Of a DNA stretch of 64,000 nucleotides, positions 42,044 to 50,219 are shown piece by piece. Below the pieces are notes generated by a model that saw only the letters and a program-made list of their open reading frames with translations, did no database searches and was not told where the DNA came from. Every line of letters starts with the position of its first letter. Positions within the stretch are counted from its first letter, which is position 1. This stretch comes from Pseudomonas shahriarae (lineage in GTDB: Bacteria; Pseudomonadota; Gammaproteobacteria; Pseudomonadales; Pseudomonadaceae): NCBI RefSeq assembly GCF_014268455.2, contig NZ_CP077085.1, positions 3,451,001 through 3,515,000 of the forward strand. Reading direction: 5' to 3'. Made by a program: the position numbers and the translations under genes.

Positions 42044-43795
42044 TCAGAAGCTCACGCCCACACTCAGGGCCACGAAGTCGCGGTCGGTCGCGGTGTTGTA
42101 ATCACCGCCAAAGAAATCGGTGTAAGACAGGCTCGCGGTGTAGGTATTTTTCAGATCCAAATCCAGGCCAAGGCTGATGGCCTTGCTGCCTTCGTTGAAG
42201 TTGGGGCCATAACCTTGCACGTCGTGGGACCAGGACAGGCTGGGCTTGAGATTCACCCCGGCAAACACGTTCTGATAGTCGAGGATGGCGCGCGCCCGGT
42301 ATCCCCAGGAGTTGGCGGTGTAGAAGCCTTTGCCATTGCAGTTTTGCGGGTTGACCGGGTTGGCCATGGTTGGGCAATTGCGGTTGTCCGGCAGCTCGCC
42401 GTTACCGAAAATGCTGTCACGGCCAAAGCGCAGCGCGCTGCTGTTGAGGTCACTGAGGTGGTTGTAGCCGACCTCGGAAATCAGCGTCAGGCGCTCGGCA
42501 GCCCACAGCTGGTCGATAAAGTGGGTGAACGTGACCTGCGCCTGACTCACGGGCTTGCGCACATAGCCATGGAAATCTTCACCGGGCACCGGCCGCGCAA
42601 AACCGCTGGCAAAAATCGGGCTCCCCAGGTCCGCCGCCATCGAACCGGCCAGGGCGGAAATCGTCACATCGCTGCCATTGAGGGACAGCGGCATGTTCGG
42701 TCGATAGCTCAGCTCACCGGAAACAGCGGTGCCGCCAAGGGTGGTGGCAAAACTCAGGCCGTAGAGGCGGATGTCTTCGGGGTACTCGATGAAATACTCA
42801 GCGCTCGACGCTTGGGTACCGGGCTTGACCGCAAACGGGCTGTCTCCTACCCGGCCGCCAACAAAGGGCGCGCGGCTGTGATAGTTCAGGGCGTAAAGCC
42901 CAAACTCGGTATTGTTCAGTGCCTCGGCCTGCCACCGCAGCGCCACACCGAACTGGCCGCTGTCACGCGCATCGCGATCAGCCCCGCGCGTGAAGTGGTA
43001 CTGGCCGCTGGGGTCCCAGGGCGGCGAAAAGCCCATGCGCGTGCTGCACCCATCGGCCATCACGTCTGAACCAAAAAAAGTGCCACAGTTATCGAGGACC
43101 GTCTGGTCCCACTCCAACTGATAGAAAACTTCAGCGGACACACTGTCGCTCAAGCCCTGGGATAAAAACAGCATGTTGACCGGGATCAGCCCTTCCTTGA
43201 TCTCGGCGCCCGGGCGACGCAAAGCGGCGACATCGGTGGGGTTGATCACATTGATCCCGTTGCCGATAAACGTGCTCTCCCCCCAACTGACCACCTGCTT
43301 GCCCACCCGCGCGTTGCCCGGTTGGCCGTCGATGAAATAGTTGTGATAGATAAACGCATCAAGGATTTGCGCACCCGATGCCTTGGCCGCTTCCTTGCGG
43401 TTGCTGTCGCTGATAGGCAGAGAGCGGCGGCTTTCGTCCTTGAGCTCGAAGTCATACCAGTACTTGCCGCGCACGAACACGCCGCTGTCACCGTAGCTCA
43501 ACTGCAGATCGTGCACGCCCTTGAAGATCTTCGAAAACGTCTCGCCTTTGCGAAAGTTCATGCGCCCATCATCGGCACTCTGGCTCGAAGCATGGCCGCC
43601 GTTCCAGGTGCCCACATAGGCCGAGTCTGCATTGCGTAGCGCCCAACTGCTGCCGATGGATAAAGAAGAGTCGAATTGCCCCTCGATTTCACCAACGTGA
43701 AAGCTGATGGCCTGGGCCTGGATGCTGGTACCGAGTGCGAGGACGGCGGTCAATGCACAGGGCCGCACTCGATCAAACTGAAAGTGGTTTGCCAC
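42044..43795 (-). CDS. DUF1302 family outer-membrane protein
   Basis: 583 residues from a GTG (43795) with GGGGA seven bases upstream. The signal peptide ends near AQA (residue 28). It then reads ISFHVGEIEGQFDSSLSIGSSWALRN, the hallmark of DUF1302 barrels, and ends in VALSVGVSF with a C-terminal Phe. The protein is probably a large beta-barrel that moves hydrophobic molecules together with its DUF1329 partner encoded next. It is the first gene of the operon and divergent from a LysR regulator 115 bases away. Confidence 0.9.
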   Translation of the reverse strand: MANHFQFDRVRPCALTAVLALGTSIQAQAISFHVGEIEGQFDSSLSIGSSWALRNADSAYVGTWNGGHASSQSADDGRMNFRKGETFSKIFKGVHDLQLSYGDSGVFVRGKYWYDFELKDESRRSLPISDSNRKEAAKASGAQILDAFIYHNYFIDGQPGNARVGKQVVSWGESTFIGNGINVINPTDVAALRRPGAEIKEGLIPVNMLFLSQGLSDSVSAEVFYQLEWDQTVLDNCGTFFGSDVMADGCSTRMGFSPPWDPSGQYHFTRGADRDARDSGQFGVALRWQAEALNNTEFGLYALNYHSRAPFVGGRVGDSPFAVKPGTQASSAEYFIEYPEDIRLYGLSFATTLGGTAVSGELSYRPNMPLSLNGSDVTISALAGSMAADLGSPIFASGFARPVPGEDFHGYVRKPVSQAQVTFTHFIDQLWAAERLTLISEVGYNHLSDLNSSALRFGRDSIFGNGELPDNRNCPTMANPVNPQNCNGKGFYTANSWGYRARAILDYQNVFAGVNLKPSLSWSHDVQGYGPNFNEGSKAISLGLDLDLKNTYTASLSYTDFFGGDYNTATDRDFVALSVGVSF

Positions 43796-43814
43796 AGAAC
43801 TTCCCCATCGTTTT

Positions 43815-43822
43815 TTATTATT
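43815..43822 (-). promoter_or_regulatory. Candidate Hfq/Crc site before the DUF1302 gene
   Basis: Minus-strand AATAATAA followed by more A residues, 20-27 bases upstream of the GTG at 43795. It would act on the leader of the whole six-gene operon. Confidence 0.45.
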
Positions 43823-43910
43823 GAAGGCAGTACACGTGGCCTGCCGGGCGATGTTGGCGCTGGAGAATCTTCTGGGAGCGTGTTAAAGCTGTCCAATGCA
43901 AATATGAAGG

Positions 43911-44843
43911 ATGATTAATGCAGTGGACGACTCAATTGATTTAAAGCGGGTTCGCCATCTGGTCTATCTGAGCGAGGAACTGCATTTTTCCCGCGCTGCG
44001 GCCCGAGCCCATCTTTCACAAACGGCTTTCAGTCGCAGTATTCAATCGCTGGAGGCTGATCTGGGCGTACGGTTGTTCGACCGGGACACGCGTTCAGTGA
44101 CACTGACCGAGGCCGGGAAACAACTGATCGGGCGTGCCCATGAACTGCTCAGTTGTGCAAAAAAAATGCAGGCCCAGGCCAATGACCTGGCAGGTACCGA
44201 AGGCGGCGAATTGCGCTTTGGCGTGACGCCGATGGCCGCCAACCTCAACACCACAGACGTACTGGTCAAGCTGCGTAAAAGCATTCCCCGGCTGGTGCTC
44301 AGTGTTCAGGTAAATTTCTGGGAGCATCTGTCCCATCAACTGGAAACGGATCAATTGGAATTTGTCGTCGCCACACTGCGTGCCGACCAGGAGTTCGATC
44401 CACGCTTTTCCATCACCCACCTGCCGCCGCAAGCGGCATCGATTTTTTGCCGCCGCGATCACCCCCTGGCGCAACAGGACCGGCCGATCTCTCGGGAACA
44501 GATTCTGGAGTACCCATGGAGCGGCGTCACACCGTCAAGCGAGGCATCGCTATATGCCCTGTTTGACCTGAAACCCGGGACGCGGCTGCCATGGACCTTG
44601 AGCTCCAACGACCTGAACCTGTTACGCGAAACCACATTGACCAGCGACTCGCTGCTCTTGACCTGGTGTTCCTGGCTTGAGCAGGACCTGCGTGATGGGT
44701 TGCTGGTGGACCTTATGCCGTTCATCCAACCTGGCTGGCCGGCGGATCTGTTGACCATCAGAAACGCCATGGTGTGCCAGGCCGGGCGCACACTGTCACC
44801 AATTGCCCAGCAGGCGGTGGACTCGATCATTGCCAATGCGTGA
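43911..44843 (+). CDS. LysR family regulator of the DUF1302/amidase operon
   Basis: 310 residues. The winged helix-turn-helix lies at about residues 12-70 (HLVYLSEELHFSRAAARAHLSQTAFSRSIQSLEADLG), with a typical effector domain after it. The chosen ATG directly follows GAAGG; an alternative GTG four codons later has looser spacing, so the start is uncertain by a few residues. It is divergent from the DUF1302 gene and is the obvious activator of the amide-catabolic operon. The effector is unknown. Confidence 0.88.
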   Translation: MINAVDDSIDLKRVRHLVYLSEELHFSRAAARAHLSQTAFSRSIQSLEADLGVRLFDRDTRSVTLTEAGKQLIGRAHELLSCAKKMQAQANDLAGTEGGELRFGVTPMAANLNTTDVLVKLRKSIPRLVLSVQVNFWEHLSHQLETDQLEFVVATLRADQEFDPRFSITHLPPQAASIFCRRDHPLAQQDRPISREQILEYPWSGVTPSSEASLYALFDLKPGTRLPWTLSSNDLNLLRETTLTSDSLLLTWCSWLEQDLRDGLLVDLMPFIQPGWPADLLTIRNAMVCQAGRTLSPIAQQAVDSIIANA

Positions 44844-44849
44844 TCTGTA

Positions 44850-44896
44850 GGTGCCGGCGATGGGCATGAGGCCCCCAAGCCCGGCGCCATCACCGG
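44850..44896. terminator. Long imperfect hairpin between convergent LysR and gspN genes
   Basis: The 16-base arms starting GGTGCCGG and ending CCATCACC pair at 12 of 16 positions, with two symmetric internal loops and a GC-rich loop. There is no T-run. It separates two convergent stops at 44843 and 44908. Confidence 0.4.
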
Positions 44897-44907
44897 TAAA
44901 ATGGCTC

Positions 44908-45579
44908 TTACTGGACTAACGGTTTACCCAGCACCTTGCTGAACGCCTGGGCAGCGGGCTGCAGCCATCGCGCCTGCACCAATAGCGGAATCACGGCAGC
45001 ACCCGGCTCCACCTGCCCGTCTACTTGCAACCGCTGTGGCTTGGCTTCGACCTTGAAATGATGCTCGCCAGCCAGTTGCAGATCCGCTAGCAACTGCACC
45101 CCATCCCGGCACTGCAACTCGATCCGGGTATTGCCCAGCTTGACCAGCCACGGGCTCAACAGCGCCAGCTCGTGCCCCAGCAATTCACCTTCGGCCCGAA
45201 GGCAACTCATGCCCGCGCCATTGACCTGCAATCGCCCTTCCCAACGTCCGTCCAGCACGAACATCGGCGCGGGCAAGGCGCTGACCGCACGCGGTGCCAT
45301 CTGCGCCTGCCAGTTCCACGGCCAGCCATGGATCGACAGCTCCCAGATGCGCTGTTGAAAGCCCAGGTTCACTTGCGCCGCCCACGGCCGGATCTTCCAG
45401 TCCACCGGCGCCAGGGCTCCGACGCGTGCCGCACGGCCAGTCCACAGGCTGCCCGAAACGCTGCTGGGCTGCCAGCCGGTCGGCCATGGCAACTGGCGGG
45501 CAACGAAGGCGGCCGGCAGTTCCAGCAGCACGGTCAGGCTGAACACCCAAATACCCCAGAGGATGACCGCGCGACTCAT
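44908..45579 (-). CDS. gspN: Type II secretion protein GspN
   Basis: The ATG at 45579 overlaps the gspM stop (ATGA) and gives 223 residues. A single N-terminal membrane helix (AVILWGIWVFSLTVLLELPAA, residues 4-24) is followed by a periplasmic domain with the GspN pattern LPWPTGWQPSSVSGSLWTGRAARV. GspN is an accessory inner-membrane part of many type II systems, not always essential. It is the last gene of the 12-gene operon that starts with the UxpA-like lipoprotein. Confidence 0.88.
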   Translation of the reverse strand: MSRAVILWGIWVFSLTVLLELPAAFVARQLPWPTGWQPSSVSGSLWTGRAARVGALAPVDWKIRPWAAQVNLGFQQRIWELSIHGWPWNWQAQMAPRAVSALPAPMFVLDGRWEGRLQVNGAGMSCLRAEGELLGHELALLSPWLVKLGNTRIELQCRDGVQLLADLQLAGEHHFKVEAKPQRLQVDGQVEPGAAVIPLLVQARWLQPAAQAFSKVLGKPLVQ

Positions 45580-46007
45580 GGCCGCGCCGCCACTTCCAGG
45601 CTGAAGGCATAACCCTGGCCGCCGCCCTGCTCCAGGCTCCACTGCACAGGTCGCCCACCCTGCTCTTGCACGGTCCGTAGCAGCAGCTGCAGGGCCTGGG
45701 GCCCCGGTAGCTCGCCCTGCAATTGCCAGCGGTCGCCCTGCTGTTCAACGCGGGTCAGTACCCATTGGCGCGACACGGCCAGGGCCTGCCACTGCTCGTT
45801 GGAGAACGCCGCTGGCGGCACCAGCGCGCCGGCCTGTTGCGCCAACGCCTGCCACTGGCGGGCATCCTGCCAGGCCGCTAGCAGCGGCCGTGTCAGCAGC
45901 ACCAGCAACAACAGCCCGACGGTTGACCAGCCGGCCAACAGGCCATAGCGGCGCTTGGGTGGCAGTTGGTTGAAGTGGGCCAGGTACTCCAGCATCCGGG
46001 CTTTCAT
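45576..46007 (-). CDS. gspM: Type II secretion protein GspM
   Basis: 143 residues. The short cytoplasmic start (LPPKRRYGLLAGW) leads into a membrane helix (about residues 21-43), then a periplasmic domain with the ferredoxin-like pattern SRQWVLTRVEQQGDRWQLQGELPGPQALQLLLRTVQ. GspM binds GspL in the inner-membrane platform. Both ends overlap neighbouring genes by four bases. Confidence 0.9.
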   Translation of the reverse strand: MKARMLEYLAHFNQLPPKRRYGLLAGWSTVGLLLLVLLTRPLLAAWQDARQWQALAQQAGALVPPAAFSNEQWQALAVSRQWVLTRVEQQGDRWQLQGELPGPQALQLLLRTVQEQGGRPVQWSLEQGGGQGYAFSLEVAARP

Positions 46008-47131
46008 GGTTGTTCTCCCAGATCAAAACTCAGGTGCAGTTGACCGGCGACATGTTGCGCCTGGTCAGTCCATTGCGCGCCGGCAGCCTGGGCCATGGCC
46101 TGCCATTCGGCGGGCAGCGGCTGGGGGCCATTGCCGCGCAAGGCCAGGCGCCAACGACTGCCGTCAAACTCGATGCGCGACACCGACCAGCCCGGTTGCT
46201 GCTGCAACCAACCCGAGAGCGCCTGCTCCAGGGCCACGATTTTTTGTTGACGCACCTGCCATTCGGTCGCCTCGCCCTGCACCCGCGCCAGGGCCGTACG
46301 CGCCTGTTGCGGGTTGTTGGCCGGCCCGGCCAGCGCCCTGACCTGGGCTTTCCAAACATCAACCTGGCGCAGACTCTGCACCAGATACACCGCACTCCAA
46401 CACGCCGCCAACGCCACGCAACCCAGCAGCAAGTGTCGTTGTACGCGGCTCACCCGTGGCGCTCGCGGCCCCCGTGTACGCGTCGGCCGCATACCCTCCA
46501 GCACACTGGGCAACTGCTCCAGGCGCGCCAGGCGCGACGGCCAGTCGCCCTCGAGCGTCTCGCCAGGCAGGTCGCGCCAAGCCTGGGGCAAGCGCTCACC
46601 CAATACCGGCGGCCACACCAACCATTGCCGGGAATGCGCCTTGAGGCAACGCAGCGATTCGCGCCGCCACTCCACCACCTGCCCAGGCTCTGCTGGCGGC
46701 AACAACTGCAACTCCGCCCAGCCATGGGTGATCTGCAGCCCAAGCGCGGCACACTCGGCCAGCCATTGCTGGACCTGCTCGCGTTGCATCACCAACAACT
46801 CAAGCTGCCCGGCCTCGCGGGACAGGCAGCTGACCAGCAACGCTTCGCCAGGCTGCTGCGCATACTCTTCAAACAACTGCGGCCACTCGTGGCGCTTGAG
46901 CCCCGGCGGCGCCGGCAGGCAGAAGTGACTGCAATCGAGCGCTGGAATAATCAAGGCACCCGGCAATTGCAGCAGCGCCGACGGTGGCGGCCAGGCGCCG
47001 CTTGCGCAAGCCCGGTGCGCGCTGTAATGCAACCACTGCCAACGGTCCTCGGCGGTGGCCGGTGGGCGCACCAGCAACCATTCCCGCGGTTTGCCCCGCA
47101 GACGCTCAAACATGCCTGCGCTCCGGCTCAT
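46004..47131 (-). CDS. gspL: Type II secretion protein GspL
   Basis: The ATG at 47131 overlaps the gspJ stop (ATGA) and gives 375 residues. The cytoplasmic actin-like domain (about residues 1-220) contains LPGALIIPALDCSHFCLPAPPGLKRHEWPQLFEEY. A membrane helix (HLLLGCVALAACWSAVYLVQ, near 233-252) and a periplasmic ferredoxin-like domain follow. GspL couples the ATPase GspE to the membrane platform. The gene order J-L lacks gspK, which sits elsewhere. Confidence 0.9.
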   Translation of the reverse strand: MSRSAGMFERLRGKPREWLLVRPPATAEDRWQWLHYSAHRACASGAWPPPSALLQLPGALIIPALDCSHFCLPAPPGLKRHEWPQLFEEYAQQPGEALLVSCLSREAGQLELLVMQREQVQQWLAECAALGLQITHGWAELQLLPPAEPGQVVEWRRESLRCLKAHSRQWLVWPPVLGERLPQAWRDLPGETLEGDWPSRLARLEQLPSVLEGMRPTRTRGPRAPRVSRVQRHLLLGCVALAACWSAVYLVQSLRQVDVWKAQVRALAGPANNPQQARTALARVQGEATEWQVRQQKIVALEQALSGWLQQQPGWSVSRIEFDGSRWRLALRGNGPQPLPAEWQAMAQAAGAQWTDQAQHVAGQLHLSFDLGEQP

Positions 47132-47718
47132 GGCTGGGTATCGGGCAAGGCGAAAGTACAGACATAAGGGGCTCCATGGTGCTCGAACTCGATCCGCACG
47201 CCGCGATTGGGCTGGGCGGCAACAGTAGAAGGAAAGGCCAGCCAACGCGTGCCCTGGTAAAAACTGAACGTGGCGCGCTCGACCGGCGCCAGTGACTCCT
47301 TGAGTTGCCAGCGCGGCTTGTCGGCGGCGTACAGGTCGGCCGAGACCAGCAGGTTCAAGCGCTGCTGGCGCGCATCGAACAGCAGGCGCTGACGTTGCAC
47401 GCGCGACGCACCCTCAGCCGGCGGCCAGGCGCCCAGGGCCACCCACTGCAATTGCCCAAGGCTCGGCTGCCACTCCAGCCACGCCAGGTCCAGGGGCAAG
47501 CGCTGCTCGTACAACTGGCGCAACACCAGGCCATCGAAGCGGCGCTCCAGGGCCATGCAGAACTCCAATACCTGGGGTTCGCTGCCGGGCTCGTCCAGGC
47601 GCTCACGCACCTTGACCCAGCCATTGACCAAGGCCGCCAGCAACACCCCGACCACCGCCGTAAGGGCCATGGCTACCAACAGTTCAATCAGGGTCAGGCC
47701 ACGCTGCGCCGCCTTCAT
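47128..47718 (-). CDS. gspJ: Type II secretion minor pseudopilin GspJ
   Basis: 196 residues. The prepilin cleavage site AAQRG-LTLIELLVAM has Glu at position +5, followed by the hydrophobic helix. GspJ forms the pilus tip with GspI and GspK. Both ends overlap neighbours by four bases. The prepilin peptidase (PilD/GspO) is not in this window and must be supplied from elsewhere. Confidence 0.92.
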   Translation of the reverse strand: MKAAQRGLTLIELLVAMALTAVVGVLLAALVNGWVKVRERLDEPGSEPQVLEFCMALERRFDGLVLRQLYEQRLPLDLAWLEWQPSLGQLQWVALGAWPPAEGASRVQRQRLLFDARQQRLNLLVSADLYAADKPRWQLKESLAPVERATFSFYQGTRWLAFPSTVAAQPNRGVRIEFEHHGAPYVCTFALPDTQP

Positions 47719-48080
47719 GGGCGCACCAGGAACAGGCTGAACTGACCCAGGGGCTGACGCTGCTGGGGATCGGCAAATAAGCTCAACTCACCCCGGCGCA
47801 AGCGGTTGACCCCGGTGTTGCCCAGGGTCAGTTGCCAGTAACAGGTGGCAGGCCCCTGACGCAGCTCGCCGCTCACCGCATTGATCTGCGGCCAGTACTG
47901 TTCCACGCCAAACCGCGTCTCCAGCTCCCGCGCGCACAAACTGCCCAGGCGATGTTGCGCGACCGCTTGATGGGTGGCGATGCGCTGGCGCAACAACTGG
48001 CTGACCATCACCGCCATCAACGCGGCAATCCCCAGGGCGACCATGACTTCAAGCAAGGTAAAGCCGCGCTGGCGCTTCAT
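47715..48080 (-). CDS. gspI: Type II secretion minor pseudopilin GspI
   Basis: The ATG at 48080 overlaps the gspH stop and gives 121 residues. The signal KRQRG-FTLLEVMVALGIAAL is canonical, with Glu+5. The C-terminal domain contains ARELETRFGVEQYWPQ, like GspI. It nucleates the pseudopilus tip complex. Confidence 0.92.
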   Translation of the reverse strand: MKRQRGFTLLEVMVALGIAALMAVMVSQLLRQRIATHQAVAQHRLGSLCARELETRFGVEQYWPQINAVSGELRQGPATCYWQLTLGNTGVNRLRRGELSLFADPQQRQPLGQFSLFLVRP

Positions 48081-48526
48081 GGCAGGGTCGCGATATGCAA
48101 GGTGTTGTCCGCTTGCCATTGCCAACGCTGGCGGCCCTCGGCCCAGCGCCAGGTGAGTGACACCGGGCGGGCCAGCCCCGACGGGGTGAACATCACCTGG
48201 GGCTCGCGGCTCACCGGCCAGTCAGGTTGCAAGCCGGCCGGCCAGGGCGCGCCGCGCGAGGGTGCGACCTGCCACCCAGGCGCGCCCCGGCCCACCTGCC
48301 AGCGTACGAACTCCGGGCTGCGGCCATTCCAGCGCAAGCCCAGCAACTGCCCGGCATGCCGCGCCTGGGCCGCTTGGCTGCGCGCCTCGCTGGCCAGTTG
48401 GGCCAGGGCCTGGCGCATCGGCGCCTGGCCGGCGTCCAGGTAGGCCACGCCCAGGGCACTGAACAAGCCGACGATCAACAACACCACCAGCATTTCCAGG
48501 AGCGAAAACCCGCGACTGCGCTGCAT
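48077..48526 (-). CDS. gspH: Type II secretion minor pseudopilin GspH
   Basis: 149 residues with the prepilin site QRSRG-FSLLEMLVVLLIVG and Glu+5. The remaining domain is Trp- and Arg-rich and matches GspH only by size and position. It links the tip complex to the main GspG filament. It lies two bases after the gspG stop. Confidence 0.9.
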   Translation of the reverse strand: MQRSRGFSLLEMLVVLLIVGLFSALGVAYLDAGQAPMRQALAQLASEARSQAAQARHAGQLLGLRWNGRSPEFVRWQVGRGAPGWQVAPSRGAPWPAGLQPDWPVSREPQVMFTPSGLARPVSLTWRWAEGRQRWQWQADNTLHIATLP

Positions 48527-48528
48527 GC

Positions 48529-48987
48529 CTAGAGGTCCCAGTTACCGATATCGGCGTCGGTGCCTTCGCCGCCTTCCTGGCCGTCGGCGCCCAGGGAAAA
48601 CAGGTCCACCCGGCCATGCTGCCCCGGGGTGCGATAGCCATAGGCATTGCCCCACGGGTCCTCAGGCAGCCGGCGGATGTAGCCGTCGGCACGCCAACTG
48701 CGCGGTAAGGGCTCCAGGCTCGGCTTGCTGACCAGGGCCTGTAAACCCTGCTCCGAGGTGGGGAATCGCAAGTTGTCGAGGCGGTACATATCCAGCGCCT
48801 GCTCCAGGGTCGCCAGGTCGGCCAGGGCCTTCTGGCGCATGGCTTTGTCCTGGCTGCCGAGTACGCTGGGCGCAACCACCGCGATCAACAGGCCGATGAT
48901 AAAAATCACCACCATGATTTCCATCAGGGTAAAGCCGCGCTCGCGACGCTTGACCGCACGATTGCCAGGCATGGCGTGCTTTTGCAT
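48529..48987 (-). CDS. gspG: Type II secretion major pseudopilin GspG
   Basis: The ATG at 48987 follows GGAG at eight bases and gives 152 residues. The leader MQKHAMPGNRAVKRRERG is rather long, then FTLMEIMVVIFIIGLLIAVV follows with Glu+5. The GspG signature LRFPTSEQGLQALV and the C-terminal LFSLGADGQEGGEGTDADI (calcium-binding loop) are intact. It forms the pseudopilus piston. Confidence 0.95.
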   Translation of the reverse strand: MQKHAMPGNRAVKRRERGFTLMEIMVVIFIIGLLIAVVAPSVLGSQDKAMRQKALADLATLEQALDMYRLDNLRFPTSEQGLQALVSKPSLEPLPRSWRADGYIRRLPEDPWGNAYGYRTPGQHGRVDLFSLGADGQEGGEGTDADIGNWDL

Positions 48988-49016
48988 TTCAAGTTCTCCG
49001 TTTTCAGGTTGTCTGT

Positions 49017-50219
49017 TCAAAGGCTCAGGCCCTGATTGAGCTGCATGATCGGCAGCAACACCGCCAGCACGATGAACAGCACCACCGCGCCCATCAGCAG
49101 AATCATCAGGGGTTCGAATAACGCCAGCAGCAGGTCGACCTGGCGCGCAAACCCACGCTCCTGGTTGTCGGCGACGCGCTCCAGCATGTCGGGCAAGGTG
49201 CCGCTGGCCTCGCCGCTGGCGACCATGTTCAGCAGCATTGGCGGGAAGTGCCCGCTGGCACTCAGGGCGCGGTACAGGGTCACGCCGCCTTCGACCTGCT
49301 CACGCACCGCCTCCAGGGCCTGGTGGATCTGCCGGTTGCCAACCGTGGCGGTGGCCACCTCCAGGGATTCGAGCAACGGCACGCCACTGCCGAGCAAAAT
49401 CGCCAGGCTGCGTGAGACCCGTGCGCTTTCCAGCACCGACAACAGCACGCCGATACGCGGCAGGCGCAAGGCCAGGCTGTCGCGGCGCAAGCGCCATACC
49501 GCCTGGCGCAGCAACACCCGCGCGCCCAGCGCCAGCAACAAGCCCAGCCCCAGCAACCACGGGCCGAGCATCACCAGGCCCTCGCTGGCGCCGATCAGCA
49601 CCCGGGTAATCAGCGGCAGGCTTTGCCCGGTGTGGCTGAACTGCTCGGTGAGCTTGGGCACCACAAAGGTCATCAGGCCGATCACCACCGCCAGCGACAC
49701 CAGGATCAGCACCGCCGGGTAGATCAACGCCGTGCGCGCCTTGTGCCGTTGTTTCTGCACTTGCTCCAGGTGCTCGGCCAGGCGCTCCAGCACCGGCGCC
49801 AATTTGCCCGAGCGCTCGCCGGCCTCGACCAGTGCGCAATACAGCGTATTGAACTGCCCACCCTGGCGGCGCAGGCTCTGGGCCAGGCTCAAACCTTCGC
49901 CCAGGGCACCGCGCACCGCCACCAGCAGGTTGCGAATCGCCGGCTCCGCCAACTGGCGTTCCAGGGTGGCCAAGGCATCCACCAAGGGGATGCCGGCGCT
50001 CAACAACGTGGCCAACTGGCGGGTCAATTCGCACAGCTGCCCATGGTTCAACCGTTGCCCGCGCGGGCTCGACAGGCTTGCGCCCTGCACCTGCAACTCA
50101 CGGGCAAACAGGCCCTGCTCACGCAGCAGTTGCCGGGCATGGCGCTCGCTTTCCGCCTGGATGCTGGCTTTGCGGCGATTGCCGCGCAGGTCCAGCGCCT
50201 GGTAGCGATAGGTCGGCAT
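49017..50219 (-). CDS. gspF: Type II secretion inner-membrane platform protein GspF
   Basis: 400 residues from the ATG at 50219, which overlaps the gspE stop (TGATG). Two T2SF repeats are present, each with a helical cytoplasmic bundle (FTRQ-type LCELTRQLATLLSAGIPLVDAL and SVLESARVSRSLAILLGSGVPLLESL). Three membrane helices complete the protein. It is the central polytopic component on which the pseudopilus is assembled. Confidence 0.95.
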   Translation of the reverse strand: MPTYRYQALDLRGNRRKASIQAESERHARQLLREQGLFARELQVQGASLSSPRGQRLNHGQLCELTRQLATLLSAGIPLVDALATLERQLAEPAIRNLLVAVRGALGEGLSLAQSLRRQGGQFNTLYCALVEAGERSGKLAPVLERLAEHLEQVQKQRHKARTALIYPAVLILVSLAVVIGLMTFVVPKLTEQFSHTGQSLPLITRVLIGASEGLVMLGPWLLGLGLLLALGARVLLRQAVWRLRRDSLALRLPRIGVLLSVLESARVSRSLAILLGSGVPLLESLEVATATVGNRQIHQALEAVREQVEGGVTLYRALSASGHFPPMLLNMVASGEASGTLPDMLERVADNQERGFARQVDLLLALFEPLMILLMGAVVLFIVLAVLLPIMQLNQGLSL

